The notes under the pieces: model-generated
The model's database searches: none
What the model saw: only the letters and a program-made list of their open reading frames with translations
Told to the model about the DNA's origin: nothing
Shown: piece by piece, positions 57,970 to 64,000 of the stretch
Position numbering within the stretch: the stretch's first letter is position 1
How the letters are laid out: each line of letters opens with the position of its first letter
Made by a program: the position numbers and the translations under genes
NCBI GenBank assembly: GCA_033439255.1
Contig: CM065885.1
Location: 1,860,001-1,924,000 of the forward strand
Origin: Hericium rajendrae
Taxonomy: Eukaryota; Basidiomycota; Agaricomycetes; Russulales; Hericiaceae
Length of the DNA: 64,000 bases
Direction: 5' to 3'

Positions 57970-59037
57970 GAGCCCCCCCACTTTCTTGGTCTTTGAGACT
58001 CCTGAACACAAAGTGAGTAATGCAAAGCTGAGAATGAACAAAGCAGAAAGGGAACAAGACAAATTAGAAAAGAAGAAAAAGGGTTAAAGTAGAAAAATCA
58101 GAGAAAAATCTAGAGAAGAAAGTAGAAACAAGATAAAAGTGAAAAATTAGAGTGAAAATTTAGAGTGAAAAATTAGAGAAGAAAATTGAAGAGAAAATCT
58201 GCATGTGAAGCTCTGCAGCTCCAGACTTAACTGCACCAAGCTCTCTTAACAGAGCAGCCTCCAACCCTAGCCAAGCTACAAGTCCTCCAGCTGCAGCACT
58301 TCACATCCAAAAGGGAAGGATGAAAGATGCTAAGCCAAGGCCACAGGCTATCTCAGCCACCCAGACTCCAGACTGCTCTCAGCAAAGAGACAGGATCTCT
58401 TCAGCTCCTAGGTCTCCAAGCTGGTCTCAGGATGGCTGAGGCCTGAGGCATCCAGCCACTCCTCCAGTCTGCTCACAGTAGGAAGGCAGGATCTCACAAG
58501 CTCCTATGCAGCTCCCAGCTGCTCTCAGCCCTAGGGGTCTGACTCCAAAGGAATGCTGGATCCAGTGCTCTGCAAGGCTCCAGCCTCCCTCCTATACATC
58601 CCTATAGCCCCCCATCGCTAGCTCTGTGCAGGTACTCCCAGTAGATGGACAGGGGGAGCGAAACCTCCATACCTCTAAGGTCCCAAAATCCTGAAAACTG
58701 TGCCACAGGCCCTAGTCACACAAGCCCCCCCGGACTCCGCATCAGAAACTAGATGGAAGTTCAAAATATGGGTGGATGGCGGGGTCGAGGACGGACGATG
58801 AGTGAGGCATGCGAGCCCCCCCAGACTAGTGCAGGAGATTTGAGTTGAGAGTAGACAGGATTGAATGAGGATCACAGAGCGTAAGAGCAGCGAGGGTTGC
58901 AGATAAGCAGAAAGGGATGGATGCCATCCCTAGGATGTTGAAGGAGATGAGGATGGAGAGAAGGGATTTGCGGAGCAAGATCGTGTCGGATTAGGACGTG
59001 TGAGGGCGCGTTTTGGAGGTGTGAACAATGCGGAGGA

Positions 59038-60770
59038 GATGCAAAAATCCGCTTGTTGATTAGTGGTCTGGATGCCGAGATATGGCTGAGCCAAAAGAGG
59101 CCTAAATCGCCAAGTGACTTGCTGGATGACTACCCAAGCCATAGAATACCCCAGAGCTTGTATAGGGATTCAAAAGCGTGCGAGTATGCGAGCAGAGCGC
59201 AAAAATCCGCATCCAAATCGGTCCAGAAACGAAGGAGATGTGGCAGGATAGGGAGGATGGCTAGCTGCAAAAGCCAGGCAAAGGTCGAATGGGAACGGCT
59301 GGGTGGATGACAATAGGTGAGGGCTTGTTTGAATCCCTTTTTTGAACGTGTTAAGGGCCAGAAGAGTTTGCAGCGATAGCACATGTGGATCGAGCGCTAC
59401 AAGCCTTCTAAGGCACCCAAGAGCGCCATCAGTTCCATTGGAATCCAACGGAATGGGATGGCGTTCGTAGAAACGTTTTGGGTGCCCCAGAATACGACGA
59501 TTATTGCGGTCCAGATGCAAAAATCCGCTTAGGAATTGGTCCACGGATGGCAGAGATATGGATATGCAGTCTGGGCCCTTCCCAGAGGCTGTGGCCCCAT
59601 AGGTGGAATGGGAACGGCTGGTCGTATCAGGTCGTATGAGGGCTTGTTGGAATCGCATTAAAAAATGCAAACTTGGGCGTTCAAACCGTTTGACAATCCG
59701 CCAGATATTCGGCCTTGGGTGTAGAGATAAGTCTGGCCTGAAGAACAGGCAGGGCCAGAGAGATGGCGAAGAAAGGAGCCTCTCAGGGCAGAACAAATGC
59801 ATGAATACGAAAGCGAATTCTCAGTGGATTCCACCGAGAAAGGTTTCGAAAGAATTGGAGGAGAATTGAAGAAGATACAAGGAAAATTCGCCCCAGAGGG
59901 AGGAGGAAGAGGAGATGATTCGATCTTGAGAACGGCTGGACCAATCAGCATGATCTTGGGCTTGTCGAAAAGCATTTGCAAAGGGTAGGCTGAATGTAGG
60001 AAGAACAGAAGGAATGAAGTTCCAGTGGATACCACAGAGCTTCATCCAAGTGCCACTACATCGCCCAGGGTCGCCCAAGTCCAGCCATTGGCAGCCCCCC
60101 CAGCCTCCTGGTCTTAAGACGAATGAATATGGTGAAATAAAGGAATAGATGACAAGAAACCGCTTGTTGATAGCACCCCTGGTCATGGAGATATGGAGCT
60201 GGGGCTGCCTGGGGAATCCCCTGGACTATGGACACAATTCTGAAGGAACGGCTGGACGTCCCTCAAATCGTTTTGGTGTTCTGGTACCGGGTCAATAATG
60301 CGAGTCGAGTGCAAAAGACCGCTTCGAAATCGGTCCAGTATTCAGGGAGATACCAGCTGGCACTCAGGAGGGGCAGCAGGGTGAGTAGCCCCTCGAGCAT
60401 AATGAGAACCGGTGGTCGGATCTGGACGTATGAGGGCTTATTCGAAGCGTATTTGCAACGCAAACTCGGGCCAAAAGTCCGTTAGGTCATAGCTAGCATA
60501 GGCGCCACGCTATGGCCATCTTAGCACACCAGGGAGCGTCCTTGATACCCTCGGATTCCAAGGGGATGGCTGGACACTCTGAAAAGCATCCTGGTGAGCG
60601 GAACGGTCCTAAAGGCACACATTGACGTGCAAAAACCCGGTTCCAAATCGATAGAGGGAAAGGAGAGATACAGCAGTGCAATATGATCTCTCCTCCAGGC
60701 AGAGCAGGATTGCCGATGAAATGGGAACTAGGGCTCCAATCAGCTCGTGCAAGGGCTCGTTGGATTCGTG
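59038..60770. repeat. Degenerate tandem repeats, period about 315-325 bp
   Basis: The word TGCAAAAATCCGC (with variants) recurs near 59040, 59200, 59515, 60311 and 60629, and GAGGGCTTGTT-like words near 59312, 59638, 60430 and 60749. Spacings within pairs are 315-327 bp. CAGCCCCCCCAGCCTCCTGG occurs at about 60093 and 61206. Lies inside the LARD-like element. Confidence 0.65.
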
Positions 60771-61302
60771 TGGATGGTCCGAATCGAGGCGTCCTGTCCG
60801 TATAAGGATCCGTGCAGAACTGACTTCATGAGCCCCAGGATAGTCCGGCCATAGGAGATGGACTATGGCGAAGATTTGACAGGTTGGGTCTTCTCCCAGG
60901 GTGAAAGCGGTTATGCGAAGGTGTATCAAATGCTCCATGGATTCCACGGAGCAAGTTTCGAAGGAATAGAAGAAAATTTGAAGGAAATACAGTGAAATTT
61001 CGCTTCAGAGGGAGGATGAGGAGAGCATGAAGATATCTTGACAACCGCTGGAGCGCTTGAGACGTTCTTGGGCTCGTTCGAAAGCGTTTGAAAAGGCGAA
61101 GAGGATGGTGGAGTGGTTTAAGGAGCAGGGGCAACGTACAAAGCACGATTTGCATCCAAACCCTCCCTACATCGCCTGACAGAGCCTGATCTCAGCGATC
61201 TACAGCCCCCCCAGCCTCCTGGACTTGAAGCGAGGTGGAAAGCGTTTGAAAAGCGAATAGGATACAAAAGAAACCGAGGGAATCCATCCAGAAATGAGAG
61301 AG

Positions 61303-62088
61303 TTAGAGAGGGGGTGAACTACCAGGCTCCCTGACCCTCTCCTCGGCATGGGAGTTCTCGAGGCAAGGCCCTGTTGATAGGGCGATGAAGCGAAGCATCT
61401 CTATGAGGACTAGAGATGCATATAGAGCCCTCCAAGCAGCCAGAATTGGGCCGAAGGAGGAGCTGGAGGCAGGGAGCTGCCCAGAGGAGGAGGAGGCCTG
61501 GAATGGCCGAGCGAGTCTTGCGTCAACAGACAGTGGCCGGAGAACACATGGGACATGTTCTGTGCGAAGGTAGAGAGCTCCTGGGACTGCCAGGGACATG
61601 GATTCCACGTCCCTGAGGTCCTCAACTCGAGGAGGAGGAGGAGTCTTGATGGCAGGAGGAAGAGCACCTGCATACTGGAATAGGATATCGACACCTTCAG
61701 CGACTCGTGCCTGCAAAGTGCGCCAGGCCCAACGAACGTCCCAGGGAGACGGTGACCCATGGAGACAGGAACAGAGAACGAGATCCCTGTCGACCATAAA
61801 GACAGAACTCGGGGGGTATGGCAGGCAAAACCCAACTTGATCGAGCAACGATTGAAGTTGCTCGATGACCTCTAAGGCAAAGTGGAGCAAGGGCTCCCTG
61901 ATCCAAAACTGATGGGCTCGGATACCAAGCCCATTGTCGACAAGATCACTGTCGACAAGGGAATGAGACCGGAGAGCAAGAACGCGGCTCTCCAGCGAAT
62001 GGCGATAAGACGACTTGACATCGTCGCTTGAGATAAGGAACCTGGACATGGATGCCACGTCCAGGGAGAGGGGAACTGAATGAGACAT
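61303..62088 (-). CDS. Unrecognised 261-residue frame just inside the LARD-like element
   Basis: Starts at an ATG 56 bp inside the 5' LTR (MSHSVPLSLDVASMSRFLISSDD...). Position is where gag would lie, but there is no zinc knuckle and no capsid motif I recognise. May be a gag remnant or chance. Part of a fossil element. Confidence 0.4.
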   Translation of the reverse strand: MSHSVPLSLDVASMSRFLISSDDVKSSYRHSLESRVLALRSHSLVDSDLVDNGLGIRAHQFWIREPLLHFALEVIEQLQSLLDQVGFCLPYPPSSVFMVDRDLVLCSCLHGSPSPWDVRWAWRTLQARVAEGVDILFQYAGALPPAIKTPPPPRVEDLRDVESMSLAVPGALYLRTEHVPCVLRPLSVDARLARPFQASSSSGQLPASSSSFGPILAAWRALYASLVLIEMLRFIALSTGPCLENSHAEERVREPGSSPPL

Positions 62089-62143
62089 GTGAAGTCCTCA
62101 CCAGCCAGCCAGAGACAAGTGGACTTCCGGATATGTCCACCTT

Positions 62144-62630
62144 TGTAACGGACGATAGAGGTCGAGCCGCTACTGTCCGGGAAGTCCAAGGTAGGCGAGC
62201 GAGTGAGGAGGGTATAAAGGTGTCGTAGACCTCCTAGAGAGAGTCCACGAGCTAGAGCTAACAGAACCGAGGATGCCTCAGTCCTGCAGCCAAGCAGATG
62301 AGTGATGAGCTGGCACCTCCTCTGAGGGCCAGCAGCAGATATAGACCTCCTGATGAGGGTATTGGGGGCCACACACCTTCCTTTGAGGGTTGGATCCCAA
62401 GAGAACCTTTCAGATATAAGGAGAACAAGCAGAGACTGAGACAAAAGCAGACAGATGGTGGTGAGTTGGCAAGATAGATCCTTATTCCCAATAAGGAAAT
62501 CCGCTCTAAGTACATGATTCAAACTCAGCTATCCTAATAAGGAAACTCTGCAAAACTCGAAAAGTAAGCCAGGTAGAAAAGAGTAAGAAAGTAGAAGACT
62601 ATAGTAGTAACTGATAAACCATCCGTTACA
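62144..62630 (-). repeat. 5' LTR of LARD-like element
   Basis: 487 bp, matches 57483-57969. Confidence 0.95.
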
Positions 62631-62695
62631 CAAGGCTTCGGGCCAGCAGATCATCACGGAGGAGACGAAGGCGGCGCAGGGCGCGAATGCATAGA

Positions 62696-62987
62696 TGACT
62701 GCTGTGTTCTCTGTTTAGACTTCATACCTCCAACTCGTATCTCCATTCATAATGCAGGCCGTCTTCATAATGCCATTTACTCACACGTTGCGTGAACTCT
62801 GCTGCACATACTCGGCGACATTGAATATTTTGGATTCTACTCTGAGACATTTGGGTTTGCGTGTTTGGGTTTGTAGGTGACGATAATTTTCTGTTTCCTC
62901 CTTGTGGTTGCGTTATACAGTACACCGCGAGCTCTTTCTTTTCCATGCCCGTATAGTAGTTTGTCCAACCTATTTCCGGCGCTCTAA
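62696..62987. other. Intergenic between uS10m and BMT2
   Basis: 3' flank of uS10m and the BMT2 promoter; no gene or clear motif seen. Confidence 0.6.
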
Positions 62988-64000
62988 ATGCCCAAAGCTC
63001 GCAAACGTAAAGCCGCCGTCACCCAGCATTCCAGCGCGAACGAGCTGAACGAGCCCACCACCTCAAGCACCCCGCGGTCCAGCCGCACGCTCATCCGCCG
63101 CTTTCACGTTCTGCTCAAGCAGCAGTCGCAGCTGCAGCATGAGCCGCTCACACCATTGAACTCGGAGACGCTGGCCGTCATCGCGGCGGAGATCGAGGAG
63201 CTCGGTGGGCTCTCGGCGTATCAACAGATGTCCAGCATCGGGCAGGGAAGCGACAGAGGCGGAGGCAGCGAGAAGGTGTTTGTGGGCTGGCTGAAGGAGC
63301 TCGGATGGGATGATGTCGCTGATGGGAAGAAGCATAGGTGCGTTACGTTGTATTGCCACACTTGGTCGTTGGGTTGAACCCGTTGACTTCAGAACCCCGC
63401 AGGCTCTTGGAGGTTGGGGCGCTCAAGCCGGACAATTATGCTCCGTATAGCGCGTGGATCGATGTACAGCCCATCGACCTCCGCTCGCGGCACCCGTCTA
63501 TCCTGGAGCAAGATTTTCTGCTCATGGATGCGGAAGAGCATAGAGAGAAATGGGACCTTATCAGTCTCAGTCTCGTCGTCAATTTCGTCGCAGATGCGAA
63601 GGATCGCGGTGCGTATTGAGGGTTTTCTGGGTGAATGCACGTTGAAGAGATATTTTGCAGGCCGCATGCTCTGTTTAGCTCACACTATGCTACGCGCAGA
63701 GGGTTTACTCTTCCTAGCTGTTAGTATATTCTCTATAGTGTATCATCGAGGCACACGCTGACCATCTTACGCCTACAGCTCCCATTGCTATGCGTGTCAA
63801 ATTCTCGTTACACTACACCCGAGCATTTGACCGCTCTCATGGCGGCCATTGGATTCACTCAGCTGCGAGAACGCTGGAAACCAGACGGCAAGATGGCTTA
63901 CTGGCTGTATCGGAAGGCGGCTCCAGAGGCCAGTCAAGATGCAGATCGTTTTTCGAAGAAGGATGTTCTGCGTCAGGGAAATAGAAATAATCTCTGCATC
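62988..64000 (+). CDS. BMT2: 25S rRNA adenine-N1 methyltransferase Bmt2, 3' end cut by window
   Basis: Nucleolar SAM-dependent enzyme that makes m1A in 25S rRNA. Four exons: 62988-63337, 63403-63608, 63661-63719, 63779 to beyond 64000; introns of 65, 52 and 59 bp with GT..AG and GTTGAC/CTGAC-like branch sites, and phases agree throughout. Basic N-terminus (MPKARKRKAAV), then YQQMSSIGQGSDRGGGSEKVFVGWL, the SAM-binding block RLLEVGALKPDNY, WIDVQPIDLRSRHPSILEQDFL, EKWDLISLSLVVNFVADAKDRGRMLCLAHTMLRAEGLLFLALPLLCVSNSRY, and HLTALMAAIGFTQLRERWKPDGKMAYWLYRK. No damage seen, unlike every other member of this gene cluster in the window. Only the last residues are likely missing. Confidence 0.93.

Larger units (their letters stand above)
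57483..62630 (-). mobile_element. 5.1-kb LTR element lacking pol (LARD-like)
   Basis: 487-bp LTRs (57483-57969 and 62144-62630) bounded by TGTAACGGA...TCCGTTACA and near-identical by eye; target duplication CAAGG at 57478-57482 and 62631-62635. On the minus strand AAAGTGGGGGGGCTC adjoins the 3' LTR (polypurine tract) and TGGACATATCCGG lies 4 nt inside the 5' LTR (primer site). No reverse transcriptase or integrase seen; the interior holds one 261-residue frame and about 2 kb of degenerate tandem repeats. Young, non-autonomous; looks structurally whole for its type. Confidence 0.9.
56870..62695 (+). pseudogene. RSM10: Mitochondrial ribosomal protein uS10m (copy C), split by an LTR element
   Basis: Coding parts 56870-57482 and 62631-62695. 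Reads LRRVMLDPEERDFHATVVHGRGSL, HPQTHGIPVALVHFRSFFPPLLPIFTNFALHAATSLGIPVSG, TQRSLWTVPRGSFVHKKS, ENFERKVHKCAIKAFNVDPEVVDWWIKYLERHALAGVGIRVVRW, and DKEKVK; then beyond the insertion ASGQQIITEETKAAQGANA and a stop at 62693-62695. The S10 domain of the mitochondrial small subunit is clear. An in-frame TAG at 57254-57256 stands where the family has Gln (KKSQENFERK), so the copy is non-functional even without the insertion, unless read through. The 5-bp target duplication CAAGG marks the exact site. Confidence 0.85.

Noticed and set aside
1-64000. CRISPR arrays, bacterial operons, ribosome binding sites, tRNA or rRNA genes
   Set aside because: Introns, NLR, chromodomain and MITE content indicate a fungal nuclear genome; no regularly spaced palindromic repeats or recognisable tRNA/rRNA sequence seen. 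The 129-bp periodicity at 50.4-52.0 kb is coding WD40.

Overview
The window looks like an accessory, repeat-rich stretch of an Agaricomycete (mushroom-forming basidiomycete) nuclear genome. The evidence is the short introns (40-65 bp, GT..AG, CTAAC/CTGAC-like branch sites), the basidiomycete-typical families (DUF6589, DUF6570, DUF6532, DUF6698, Plavaka transposase, NACHT-WD40 receptor), chromodomain Ty3/gypsy elements and dense nested insertions. All names come from reading translations and recalling family motifs; no database search was run.

Layout. 1-1281 (-) is a broken DUF6589 gene. 1334-8835 (-) is a full-length chromoviral gypsy element (423-bp LTRs, target duplication AGTAG) with a 401-bp MITE inside. 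9060-11173 (-) is a DUF6570 (Helitron-associated) pseudogene split by a second MITE (9376-9776, TA duplication). 11409-17606 is a compact unit of two convergent genes, a DUF6589 protein (11509-15022 +) and a RecQ-like helicase (15345-17505 -), whose outer ends carry the same bipartite inverted motif. 17880-26389 is an 8.5-kb Plavaka-type DNA transposon with a transposase, a DUF6532-like gene and a DUF6698 gene, inserted with a 2-bp duplication. 26.4-31.0 kb holds scrambled host-gene pieces (mago nashi, a flavin monooxygenase fragment, mitochondrial ribosomal S10) and a 466-bp MITE. 31038-38138 (+) is a second copy of the gypsy element (duplication CCGAT). 38.1-41.6 kb has no gene I recognise. 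41643-43248 is a non-autonomous hAT element (8-bp duplication CAGTTGAT). 43.3-44.5 kb is another MRG/mago remnant. 46594-52416 (+) is a NACHT-WD40 (NLR-like) receptor gene whose 3' two thirds is strikingly AT-rich, with 13 near-identical WD40 repeats. 52612-57482 is a third MRG-mago-S10 cluster, broken by two further LTR elements: a 2.6-kb one carrying a large non-retroviral reading frame, and a 5.1-kb one lacking pol. The window ends in an apparently intact BMT2 25S rRNA methyltransferase gene (62988 to beyond 64000, +).

The unifying story is that a conserved host neighbourhood, MRG/Eaf3 (-) divergent from mago nashi (+), then mitochondrial S10 (+), then BMT2 (+), appears as three decayed copies or part copies (about 17.7-31 kb, 43.3-44.5 kb, 52.6-62.7 kb). 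Mobile elements have repeatedly landed in them. Because the copies can be compared, insertion points and target duplications can be read to the base. The most interesting candidates are the DUF6589-RecQ two-gene unit with matching ends, the Plavaka composite element, the small LTR element with a gene-like cargo, and the NLR with hypervariable WD40 positions.
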